A stretch of 64,000 nucleotides of DNA from Solanum dulcamara. Its lineage: Eukaryota > Streptophyta > Magnoliopsida > Solanales > Solanaceae. The notes below the pieces were generated by a model, which was given only the letters and a program-made list of their open reading frames with translations, ran no database searches and was not told the DNA's origin. A program made the position numbers and the translations under genes. Shown here piece after piece: positions 13,395 to 24,441 of this stretch. The stretch is from positions 53,530,001 through 53,594,000 of the forward strand of contig NC_077240.1 of assembly GCF_947179165.1 (NCBI RefSeq), read 5' to 3'. Positions within the stretch are counted from its first letter, which is position 1, and every line of letters starts with the position of its first letter.

Positions 13395-16246
13395 TGTCAT
13401 GACCCAACCCCATAGGCCGTGATAGGTGCCTGAACTGGACACACCTATATACCCGGCCAACTATACCTAGTCTGTCTCCTGATCACACTCAAAACACACC
13501 AACAGGTAAGAAAACATACAAGCCGACAAGGCTATTGTAACCTGTAGGGTCGTTCCGTGATACACATATACGCGAGCCGACAAGGCCGCCAAAACACAGG
13601 GAACGCCCTAAATCATAAGTCATATCAGCACAACTGTACATTCACGCATATGCGACTCTTATGCCACTCATATATAGTTCATTTACAGTGTACATACAAC
13701 TTATATACACTTATATACACACACAACTTACATACGTACAACCCACATCCGTATCCACAGACCTCTAAAAGTAAGAAAACAGTAACATAAGGTGGGACAG
13801 GGCCCCCGCTGTACTCGTGAACAAAACTAATATGCACATCAGAGTTTAGTACCCAAAATCATGCTCTAGCACAATGGAGCACTCTTGGACTACTGAGTAG
13901 GACTCCTACGCTGGCGGATCCCCAACCTATGCACCTGTACCTGCGGGTATGAAATGCAGTCCCCTCCAAAGAAAGGGGGTCAGTACAACATATGTACTTA
14001 GTATGTAAAGTGTAACATAATATAATTGGAGGTATATCCGAAATAGAGGAGGAGGGGAACAAATTATCAAATTAGAAACATGTACCTGTACTCGGTAAAT
14101 CACAGAAGTATGCATGTTCAAATTATATCATATAGCCGGCCCTTTCCGGGGTATGGTGAATCACATCTGAAAAATCATCATGGCCCCAGTGCCATCACCA
14201 CCTTATTCCAACCCATCATCATATATATACATACGTACCCGGCCCTCTAGTGAGGGGCTCAGTGAGTGATGTAGTGAATTGTTCATGATAACGTACCCGG
14301 CCTGGGACTCGGTGAAAGAAGGGTTATAGTATACACGAGTAAAGTCGTGAGTAACTATATGCAATTTAAATTGACATCAGAGACTCAACTATGTAAGAGG
14401 ACTAAACTATCGTCTGAGAATTTAAGTAATAGTATAGTCATTCTAGCTGCCCTCTAAATGCCATTAGGGGCTACATTAATTAGCATCCCGAGGTCCCTAG
14501 ATATATACTAAAGTATTACTATTCACTTAAGAACTACAGAGTATTTGCCTTCGTATAGTCCTATGACTAGGATTCCGTATATTCATTAAGTCCTCAGTAT
14601 ATAAACAATTCAAGGCAAGTAACTTAACTATCATAAAAGCTCAACATTTAGGGATGGAATCACTTTAGAGATTATATCACTATTTACTTACCTCTACAAC
14701 ATGCCAAAAGAAGAGAAGGGATAGGCTTCACATACCTCTTATGGACTCCCCTTAATCGTGTTCACATCGTTGTCCTCAAAACCTATTTAACATGGAAGTA
14801 ATGCAAGTATTAACAACCTTAGACTTTTCAGTAACTTAGACTACCCACGAGTATTCATAGCATTCATCCCTTCGCTCTCCTTCTCGACTAGTTCCTTTAC
14901 TAGTTAAGGCGTTAACGAAAATTGGACAGCACCTCTCCTATAATGTGCCCTATCCGAATTCCCAATCATGTCCTTAACACCTACATACAACCAAAAACAT
15001 AACCAGCAGCTCATATATATGTATATTATAGAAACATTACACAATATAAACCCCAAACAACTCATTCAAAACTACGATACCAAAACTAGGGTTTTTATCC
15101 TTCCTTTCGTGAATTCTTTAATTGTGCAAAGCGGAGGGTCATGTGGCTGCAACCAGCAGATACCACGCCCTTATTAACTCATATTCCAGAATCACAATAC
15201 ATCACCACACGACCAGCAGTCACACACCACAAGCACAATGCATTATTCGATTACAATTCCACTATAGCGATTCCAATTTCATTTATTTCGAATGTCGAAC
15301 TTTTCACAACTTTTTCCCAACTTCCAGCATACCACAAGGTGTGTAATAACCATATAATAACATCATAAACTTCAAATTAGAGGTGAAGACCTTACCTTTC
15401 CTGGAATTGTCTCGAACTCGCCGAAATTGTGCCTCAGAACTTTTTTTAGCGCGATGTAACGCCGTGGCAGCTTGCTGACCGATTTTTGCTGCACCAAACT
15501 CTAATTTTATACTACTAATACTTCCATATCATCTTGGTATATTCTAGGTAATTAATTTACAGAACGAAATCGGGACTTACCTTATTTTGTTCTCCTAAGC
15601 CGTCACGTTTTTCTCTCCACTTTAGGGTTTGTATTTTCTTGTTTTGGCTGAATTTTTGAGGAAAAATCTGAAGTGTATGCTATATATACACACATATATG
15701 TGGTCCTAGGTAGTGACACATGTCATCCCCTAGAGGTGACACGTGTCCAGCTCGTATTGGGCCACCGCATCTATGCGTTGAAGGTGAGGCTGCCACGTGG
15801 CAGTGGGGCCCACCTCCCCCAAGCAGGTGGGTCACCTACTTGACCCCAACCAGGTGGGTCACCTGCTTTCTTGAGGTGCTACCATGTGTCACCTCCTCAT
15901 TGGCTGCCACGTGTCTTTTTTTTCTCTTCCTCGTGGTTTCGTAATCTCGTCTTATTTTGAGAGCCTATGTCATCCGTGCTACGCAAGCTTGGTATGCACT
16001 CAAATAGCTTAGGTATGTAAAACTTCTAAGTTAAGGGTGTACGTCGGTAAATCGAGTCCTACGACTCATCACTTGGACTCCAACTCCTTCCGACTTCTCT
16101 TGACCCTATTTCAAACCTTCCCTACAATGGGGTGTTACATTCTCCCTTTTTATAGTTGTTCAATAGGGTTGTAACTTAGGTGGATCACATGATAGCTTCT
16201 AAGTAACTTAAGGAACCTTTCGAGTTTAAGAATGTGGGGTGTAACA
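13395..16246 (-). repeat. 3' LTR of element B
   Basis: This is a 2852-bp complete LTR in minus orientation, from TGTCATGACCC to GGGGTGTAACA, followed by the reversed polypurine tract from 16247. It contains a GT/TA-rich run at 13680-13750 (reverse of the TTGTATATGAG-type repeats), reversed hairpin modules near 14238-14310, and G-box motifs at about 15738 and 15796. Confidence 0.92.
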
Positions 16247-16628
16247 TCCTCCCCCCCTTTAGAACATTCGTCCCCGAATGTTAAATGCAACTTCCCTTAA
16301 GACTTTATATAGATTATAGAGAGGTTCCTTTATTTTATGATATCACATATATTTCCATCCATATAACTAACATACAAGTTCTCAAGAATCGGGGTTACCT
16401 GTAGATATCGGAAACAGGTACGGATACCTGTGTCTCATGTCCTCTTCGGCTTCCCAGGTCATTTTCTCCTGATTTCTATTCTGCCATAGCACCTTAACCA
16501 AGCCATATTCTTAGTTCGCAATCTTCTAATCTGCCGATCCAAGATGGCGATCGGTTGTTCTTCATAAGCCAATTCTTCAGTGACCTGGATGTCATCGATG
16601 GTATGTACTCGGGATGGGTCACCAACAC
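16247..16628 (-). pseudogene. pol: Pol 3' end of element B, outer segment
   Basis: After the reversed polypurine tract (16247-16262), 16395-16628 translates on the minus strand as the chromodomain-like pol terminus: terms such as DLDRQIRRLRT and WEAEED are recognisable despite substitutions. The reading continues at 20009 after the solo LTR inserted at 16629. The duplicated target AACAC (16624-16628) lies within the codons leading to VHTIDD-like sequence. The opposite-orientation homologue is at 21410-21640. Non-functional. Confidence 0.78.
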
Positions 16629-19600
16629 TGTTACACCCAATACCTTTATGCTTCGGAACATCTTCTTTAGCTTCTTTAAAGTTTTCCCGTGACCCATATT
16701 ATCCATAACATGATTAAAAACCTCTAAGGAAGAGAGAACGTGATGCCCCGTAAGAGTGAAGGTTGGAAATAAGTCTATAAGGATTTGAAATGAGTTGGAG
16801 GCCAAAATAATAAGTCGTAGGACTCGACTTACCTACGTAAGCTACCAACTTGGACGACTTACATAACTAAGCCACTGGAGTACATGTTAAGCTTATGTAG
16901 AAAGGATTACATAGGCTCCTAAAGTAAGACTAGATTACGAATCCATGGGAGAGGCGGAAGGAGGCATAGAACCTACTCGGAAGCAAGCAGGTGATGCACC
17001 TATTTTGACTAAGTAGGTGATGCACCTACTTGAGGTGGGTCCCACATCGCCACGTGGCAGCATGTGATTGGTGGCATGAGGTGACGTGGCTGCCTAAGGT
17101 TGTGACACGTGTCTCCCTTAGAGGATGACATGTGTCACCTTCCAAAAGGGGATATATATGTTAAGTGATGACTAATACATCACATTTTCAGCATCTTTCA
17201 CTTGGAAAAATTGAAGGAAAACTTGAGACAACAAGAGAGAGACCTATGGGTTTGCCAAGAAAACTAAAGGTAATTTCCCCGATTTCTTTCCGTGAATTAA
17301 TTATTTAAGGTATCCTATGGTGATATGACGGTGTTTAACAACATAAAATTTATCGATAGGGAAAAGAGGAGGTTTTTGTTCTTGTTAACAGACCCATTTT
17401 TGAATGATACCGTTGTTAGTAAAATGAGTATAACTCCTTGTGTAAGGCTTCATTTCAAGGGATTCAAGATGTTTTGGAAAAATATTTCATAGGGATATAA
17501 CTTTTATTTAGTCTCTAAAATCCATTTTTGCTTTTCTCTGCTCGAAAAAGGGTGGTGAAGCATGGGGGAGCTGCTGCCCAGATTTAGTTTTAGAAAATTT
17601 ACAAGGACTGCTGTTGGTATTTTGGGTATATCATTTTGTAAAAACTTTCTATAGGGGTAATTCAAAATTGTATGCGACCCTAAGACACATGTATATAACT
17701 TTCATTGAGGACACAAATCCTATTTCCCTCAATTACCCCTTCGAAACTAAGCGACAATACAAGACAGTAGGCTGTCCAGAATTTACATTTTGATAGTTTT
17801 GACGCGTTTAACGTAAGGTAAGGTATTCCCTTCCAATTTGAAGTTTATGGTGTTTTTATAGGGTGTATTATGCACCTTTTATGATGTTGGAAGTGTAAAA
17901 ATGTCATAGAAATGTTTAACGTTCGAAGCAAGCTAAATTGGAGTTGCTATAGTTAAATTGTAGTCGAAGCAAGGTGTTGTACTTGTGGTGTGTGGCTGCA
18001 GGTGCGTGGTGATGTGTTGCAGGGATTAAAAGTGTTCTAAAATAGGTTGGGAAGCTGCTGGTTGCAGCCACATGACCCTCCGTTGTGTATGATTAAAGAT
18101 TTTACGCAATAAAGATCAAAAACCCTATTTTGGTATCGTAGTTTTAAGCGAGTTGTTTGGAGTTTGTTTTGTATAATATCAAAGTGGTATAATTGTGTTT
18201 TGGCTGCTGATTGTTGTTTTTGGTCGGTTTTAGATATTAGGAGTATAATTGGAAATTTGGATAGGGCACATTATAGGGGAGATGCTGCCCAATTTTCATT
18301 AACTCTTTAACTAGTTAAGGAACTAGTCGAGAAGACAAGCGAGGGGATGAGTTCTATAAATACTCGTGTGTAACCTAAGGTGATAGAAAGCCAAGGGTTG
18401 TTAATATTCATATTACTTCCATGTTAAATAGGTTTGGAGGACGACAACATGAACGTGATTAAGAGAAGTCCATAAAAGGTATGTGAAGCTTTCTTTTGGC
18501 ATGTTTTTGGCATAAGTATGTAAAGCTTATCTTCTTTTCTTTTGGCATGTCTTAGCCATAAGTGGTTGGTATATGTAATGTGGAGATAGTCCCATTCTTA
18601 GAACCCCGAGCATGATTCATTAATCTTATTCACCTCTCGATGTTAGAACTCCCATGATGGTTGAGTTATGGTCTTGTAAGCCTTTTACGTCATAAAAAGT
18701 AATACATGTGAAGCCTATCCCTTCCTTTTCTTGAAATGGCTTAATGTAAGTGAAACGATGTATGATATGAGTTAGAGACAGTTCCATTTATAGGCTCTGG
18801 ATGTGACTCATTACTTGTACTCACTCTTGAATGATAAGGGTCTTAAAGTAGTTGAACTACGACCCTTGAGCCTTCTATAGGATGAATAGTGATGGAATGT
18901 GTAAGCTCCTATACCTAGGGGCTCTGGAACATATTTTATAGTGATACCTGAGAGATGTTTGACATGTTACCAAGTCTTATAGACACGTATATGCATTGTT
19001 ATGTGATATGTGGATCGGGCCATCGTTCCTTGGCATTATTATATGATATGCATATATATGGATCGGGCCGTCGTTCCTCGGCACTAATATATGAGATACG
19101 GATCGGGCCGTCGTTCCATAGAATTATCATATGATATATGGATTGGGCCATCATACCTCAGCATTATCATGAGATATATGGATCAGGCCGTCGTTCCTCA
19201 GCATTATTACACGATACATGGATCGGGCCGGCGTTCCTCGGTATGTGCTTGCTATATACATGGATAGGGCTGTACGTTCCACAACACTACTAGCATATAT
19301 ATTCCTATCACGATAGATGATGTATTCATAACACCGAGTCCCCGAGTGGGCCAAATACGGTACGTGATACTGGTATACATACATTTATTTTATAAGGTAC
19401 AGGTACAGTACCCTATTAAATGCTATACTTGATTTCCTGCATCCCTGTTTCAGTTGTTATCTCAGTTATGTATGCTTATATACTCAGTACATGTATCGTA
19501 CTGACCCTCCTTTCTTTGGGGGGCTGCGTTTCATGCCCGCAGGTACAGATGCTCATTTCAGAGATCTGCCAGCTCAAGATTTCAGCTCACCTATGATTGG

Positions 19601-20008
19601 AGGTGCTCCACTATTCTGGAGCCTAGTTTTTTTATACTGGTCCTCCGGTGTATATATGTATTTGTTTATTTAGGGGTACTGCGGGGGACCTGTCCCACCA
19701 TATATTACCATACTATTCTTAGAGGTCTGTAGACATGTATGTGTGGATTGTTCATGAGGTTATTTTGGTTGTGCCTATACGGCACATTGTAAATGTTTTA
19801 CGTTATGGCAGCCTTGTCGGCTTGCATTCTCTTTCATGGTACAATACGAATAAAGGAGGCTACATGAACATGAAAACATTTTGACCCATTGGGGTTTTTG
19901 GGTGTTTTATCACATTACCCATAGTTTAATTTGGTTATATTTGAAAGTTATGTATACGGGGGGTCCAAGTCGGACCCCAGTCACGGCCTATGAGGTTGGG
20001 TTATGACA
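16629..20008 (+). mobile_element. Solo LTR S1 in the pol of element B (target duplication AACAC)
   Basis: A single 3380-bp LTR runs from TGTTACACCC at 16629 to TTATGACA at 20008. It is flanked by perfect AACAC repeats (16624-16628 and 20009-20013) and B's pol resumes immediately after, so it is a solo LTR left by LTR-LTR recombination. It includes a TATA-like GGATATATATG near 17150, the GCTGGTTGCAGCCAC block (18056), a 40-bp minisatellite (19012-19283) and the conserved hairpin TTTCTTTGGGGGGCTGCG at about 19511. Confidence 0.95.
19012..19283 (+). repeat. 40-bp tandem repeat inside solo LTR S1
   Basis: Units starting GGATCGGGCCGTCGTTCCTC or close variants begin at 19012, 19060, 19100, 19140, 19180, 19220 and 19262. 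Spacing is 40 bp except for the first (48) and last (42). The spacer is AT-rich (ATTATTATATGATATATG type). It occupies the place where other LTRs carry dispersed GAGTCCC...GGGCCGG hairpin modules, so it looks like local amplification of one module. Confidence 0.92.
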
Positions 20009-20520
20009 AACACACTTGCAAAGCATTGATACATGAAAGACTGGATGTACTGCTTCTAGATCTACTGGCAAGTCTAGCGCGTAGGCAACCTTGCCTATTT
20101 GGTGATGAATCAAGTAAGGGCCAATGTATCTCGGAATCAACTTCCCTTTCTTGCAGAACCTCATTACTCCTTTCATGGGAGATACTTTCAAAAACACCCA
20201 TTCACCCACTTGAAACTCCAATGGTCGACGTCGACTGATTGCGTATGACTTCTGTTGACTTTGGGCAGTTAATAATCTTTCCCAAATAAGCTTTACGTTT
20301 TCCACCGCTTGTTGGACTATGTCTGGCCCCATTATTGCGTTTCTCCAACATCGAACCAACCGATAGGTGACCTGCACTTTCTACCTTATAAAGCCTCATA
20401 CGACGCCATCTGAATGCTGGAGTGATAACTGTTTTTATAGGCAAACTCAATAAGTGGTATATGATCATCCCAGCTGCCTTTAAAGTTAATTATGCAGGCT
20501 CGTAACATGTTCTCTAGTGT
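20009..20520 (-). pseudogene. pol: Pol of element B, integrase C-terminal segment
   Basis: The minus strand reads an open stretch including FQVGEWVFLKVSPMKGVMRF, then IGKVAYALDLPVDLEAVHP and FHVSML, the typical segment between the integrase core and the chromodomain of Tekay-like pol. Upstream, in another frame, come MASYEA-like and RACIINFKGS-like sequences, so there is at least one frameshift. It ends abruptly at 20520, where element C begins in the opposite orientation. The plus-strand homologue is 20893-21420, about 90% identical by eye. Confidence 0.85.
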
Positions 20521-21777
20521 ATGTCAGGGTGGGCTACTTCAGGAGAGGGAGATTCCAACCTAGAAATGGGAAGCAATTAACATGGATTTCATTATCAGCT
20601 TACCTCGCACTCTCCGGAAGTAGGATTCCATATGGGTTATTGTGGATAGGCTAACAAAATCAGCCCACTTCTTCCCAGTCAAGACCACATACTCGGCAGA
20701 AGACTATGCAAAATTGTACATCAAAGAGATAGTGCGACTTCACGGAGTTCCCACCTCTATTATTTCAAATAGGGGAGCCTAATTCACAGCCCATTTTTGG
20801 CAGTCATTTCAAGAAGGCTTGAGGACACAGGTAAGCCTTAGCACAACATTTTATCCCTAGACTGATAGACAGGCCAAGCGCACTATTCAGACACTAGAGG
20901 ATATGTTACGAGCCTGCATAATTGACTTTAAAGGCAGTTCGGATGATCATATACCACTTATTGAGTTTTCCTATAATAACAGTTATCACTCCAGTATTCA
21001 GATGGCGTCGTATGAGGCTTTATACAGTAGAAAGTGCAGGTCACCTATCGGTTGGTTCGATGTTGGCGAAATGCAATAATGGGGCCAGACATAGTCCAAC
21101 AGGCGATGGAAAAGATAAAGCTTATTCGGGAGAGATTATTAACTGCCCAAAGTCGACAGAAGTCATATGCAGACAGTCGATGTTGACCATTGGAATTTCA
21201 AGTGGGTGAATGGGTATTTTTGAAAGTGTCTCCCATGAAACGAGTAATGTGGTTCGGTAAGAAAAGGAAGTTGAGTCTGAGATACATTATCCCTTACTTG
21301 ATCTTTCGCCGAATAGGCAAGGTTGCCTATGAACTAGACTTGCTAGCGGACCTGGAAGCAGTTCATCCAGTTTTCCATGTATTAATGCTTCACAGATGTG
21401 TAGGTGACCCATCCTGAGTGCATTTCCTGGATGACATCTAGGTCACTGAAGAGCTAGCCTACAAAGAACAACCAATCGCCATCCTGGATTGACAGATTAG
21501 AAGATTGCGAACTAAGGACGTAGCTTCGGTTAAGGTGCTGTGGCGGAATAGAAATCGGGAGGAAATGACCTGGGAAGCCGAGGAGGACATGAAACGCAAG
21601 TATTCGCACCTATTCCCGACATTAGCAGGTAACCCCAACTCCTGAAACTCATATATTAAGTACTTGGATAGAAGTATGTGTTATGGAAACAATAAAGAAT
21701 ATCTCTAAAATTTGTATGAGGTGCTAAGAGAAGTTTTGTCTAACATTCGGGGACAAATGTTCTAAAAGGGGGAAGGA
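20521..21777 (+). pseudogene. pol: Integrase and C-terminal pol remnant of element C
   Basis: A nearly continuous frame reads [112 protein letters not shown] and finally KVLWRNRNREEMTWEAEEDM. The first integrase Asp (in VDRLTKS) is kept. The second (normally SDRG) reads SNRG and the catalytic Glu (normally QAERTIQ) reads QAKRTIQ. In-frame TAG/TAA codons occur near 20574, 20626, 20780 and 20861. Integrase would insert the cDNA, and the C-terminal chromodomain-like tail is thought to guide it to heterochromatin. This copy is dead. It ends in the polypurine tract AAAAGGGGGAAGGA. Confidence 0.9.
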
Positions 21778-23771
21778 TGTTACACCCCACATTTTAAAAC
21801 TCGAAATGCCTCATAAGTTCCTTAGACGTTATCATGTTATTCGGATAGGCTACCACACTATTAAACAACTCTATAAAGGGAGAATGTGATACCCCATAGT
21901 AGGAAAGGTTGGAAATAGGGTCAAGAGAAGTCGGAAGGAGTGGGAGGCCAAGTAATGAGTCGTAGGACTAGATGTACCTATGTACGCCCCTAACTTAGAA
22001 CTTTTACATACCTAAGCTATTTGAATACATACCAAGCTTGCGTAGCAAGGATGACATAGGCTCTTAAAATAAGACGAGATTACGAACCCATAAGGAAGAA
22101 AAAAAATGATGCGGGGCAGCCAACGAGGGGGTGACACGTGGCAGCACCTCAAGCAAGCAGGTGACCCGCCTTCTTGGGGTCAAGTAGGTGACCCACCTGC
22201 TTGGGGGAGGTGGGCCCCACTTCCATGTGGTAGCCTCTCCTTCAACGCATGGATGCGGTTGCCCAATAGGGGCTGGACATGTGTCACCTCTAGGGTCTGA
22301 CACGTGTCACCTCCTAGGACCACCTATTTATATGTAATATGTGACTTTAACTCAGTTCTTATCCCAAAATTCCAGCCAAAGTGAAGAGAAAAACAAAACC
22401 CTAATCTAGGAAGAAAAACGTGACGGCTAGAAGGGAAAAATAAGGTAAGTCCCGATTTCGATCCGTAAATTAATTATCTAGCGTATATAACGATGATATG
22501 AAGGTATTATTAGTATAAAATAATGTCTTGGTGCAGCAAAAATTGGACAGCAAGCAGCCACGGCGTTGAAATCACACTAGAAAAGTTCTGAGCCACAATT
22601 TTGGCGAGTTTTGGCTAATTTCGGGAAATGTAAGGTATTCCCTCCTAATTTGAATATTATGGTGTTGTTATAGGGTGTATTACACACCTCTGAGGCTGCT
22701 GGAAGTTTAAAAAAAATCGTGTAAATGCACGACGGTAGAAACAATTGAAATCGAAGTCATCGTAGTTAAATTGTAGTCGAAATGAGGCGTTGTGTGTGTG
22801 GCGGCTGCTGCTGGTTGTGTGGTGCGTGTTTCAGGGTCTAAATATGTTCTAAATGAGGTGGGGGAGCTGTTGGTTTCAACCACACGACCCCCCCTGATTC
22901 GTACGGTTAAAGGTTTTGCGAAATGGAAACTAGAAACTCTATTCTGGATAGCGTAATTTCGAGCGAGTCGTGTAGGGTTTATATTGGATAATGTTGCCAT
23001 GATATACATATATATGAGCTTCTGGTTGTGTTGTTGGTTGTCTGTAGGTATTAAGGACATGATTGGGAATTTGGATAATGCACATTATAGGGGAGGTGCT
23101 GTCCGATTTCCGTTAACGCCTTAACTAGTTAAAGAACTAGTCAAGAAGGCGAGCGAGGAAATGGGTTTTATGAATACTTGTAAGTAATGTAAGACTCTGA
23201 AACGTCTAAGGATGTTGATAATCGTATTTCTTTCATGCTACCTAGGTTCACGGGACGACGAGGCGACCGGGATAAAGAAAAACCCGTAAGAGGTATGTAA
23301 AGCTTTCTCTTGGCATGTTTTAGTATAGGTACGTACAACTATCTTTCTTTCCTTTTGGCAAGTCTTAGCCTTAAGTGAATTGTATGTGGAATATGGGGAT
23401 AATTCCATTCCCAAGACTCCAGGTATGCCACATAATCCCTAACTACAGTTAGGTGTTGACACCCTACAAGAATTGAGCATTGCCTGTTAAGGCTTCTATG
23501 TGCTAAAGAATAGTGTATTGGAAACTAACTTTCCTTTTTCTTGATATGTACATGGGATGAAAATGAGATTATGATGCCATAGCTATTCACCGAGCCCCAG
23601 GATGGGCCGGGCACGAGATATGTATATGATGACCACATGAAGGAAAGTACAGAATATATAGAGTTTACCCTCTTTCTTTTCTGGCATGTCTTAGTTGTAA
23701 GTTAAGTATGATATGAGCTCCGGAGTAACTCCAGTCTTGAATATCTCTTATTTACTTTTGAATATCGAACT
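21778..23771 (+). repeat. 3' LTR of element C, left part
   Basis: It begins TGTTACACCCCACATTTTAA directly after a polypurine tract. It has a promoter region with CCACCTATTTATATG near 22320 and G-boxes at about 22136 and 22299, and breaks at GAACT (23767-23771) where element D inserted. The LTR continues at 34348. Total LTR length without D is about 3.2 kb. Confidence 0.93.
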
Positions 23772-24131
23772 TGTTACACCCCGCACTCTTGAGCTCGGAA
23801 CGTCTTCTTAAGTTCCTTAGATACTATCATGTGAGCCGGATAAGCTACGACACTATCAAACAACTCTAAGGAAAGAAGATTGTGATACCACGCGAGAAGG
23901 GAGGTCGGAGATAGAGTCATAAGAATCCGGAAAGAGTTGGAGGCTAAGAAATGAGTCGTAGGACTCGATTTACCTACGTAAGACACTAAGTTAAGAGTCT
24001 TATACACTTAAGTTGCTTAAGGATATACCAAGCTTACGTAGTACGGATTACATAGGCTCTTAAAGTGAGACGAAATTACGAACCCGTGAGGAAGGGAAAA
24101 AGACGACGCGTGGCAGCCAATGGAGGAGCGA

Positions 24132-24329
24132 CACGTGGCAGAACCTCAAGCAAGCAGGTGATGCACCTACTTAGGGTCAAGTAGGTGATGCAACTGCTTG
24201 GGGGAGGTGGGCCCCACTGCCACGTGGCAGCCCCACCCTTCTTGCATGGACACGGTGGCCCAATAGGGGCTGGACACGTGTCCCTCTTAGGGGATGACAC
24301 GTGTCACCCCTTGGGACCACCTATATAAG
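24132..24329 (+). promoter_or_regulatory. U3 promoter: four G-boxes, CCAAT and TATA box
   Basis: Perfect CACGTG palindromes lie at 24132-24137, 24221-24226, 24275-24280 and 24298-24303. The last three sit in near-palindromes (TGCCACGTGGCA, GGACACGTGTCC, TGACACGTGTCA). CCAAT is at 24260-24264 and TATATAAG at 24322-24329. G-boxes bind plant bZIP and bHLH factors (light, abscisic acid and stress pathways). The identical set is in the 3' LTR at 31255-31452 and close variants occur in the other LTRs. Transcription would start some 30 bp past the TATA box; that start is inferred. Confidence 0.8.
24151..24200 (+). repeat. CAAGCAGGTG dyad between G-boxes
   Basis: The sequence CAAGCAGGTGATGCACCTAC, then TTAGGGTC, then AAGTAGGTGATGCAACTGCT forms an imperfect inverted repeat of about 21-bp arms around a short centre. 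Older LTRs keep it with paired changes (for example 22154-22202 and 15819-15868). Confidence 0.7.
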
Positions 24330-24441
24330 TTGATATGTATTCTAATTACTTCAGTTCATTAGCATATTTCCAGCAGCAACGTGAGAAAACAGACCCTAAA
24401 GCTAAGGAGAAATACTTGCGACGGCTTTGGGAGAAAAATAG

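Noticed and set aside
19012..19283. Regularly spaced repeats resembling a CRISPR array
   Set aside because: The spacers are near-copies of each other, the unit is 40 bp including the spacer, and the array lies inside a plant LTR. It is a minisatellite.
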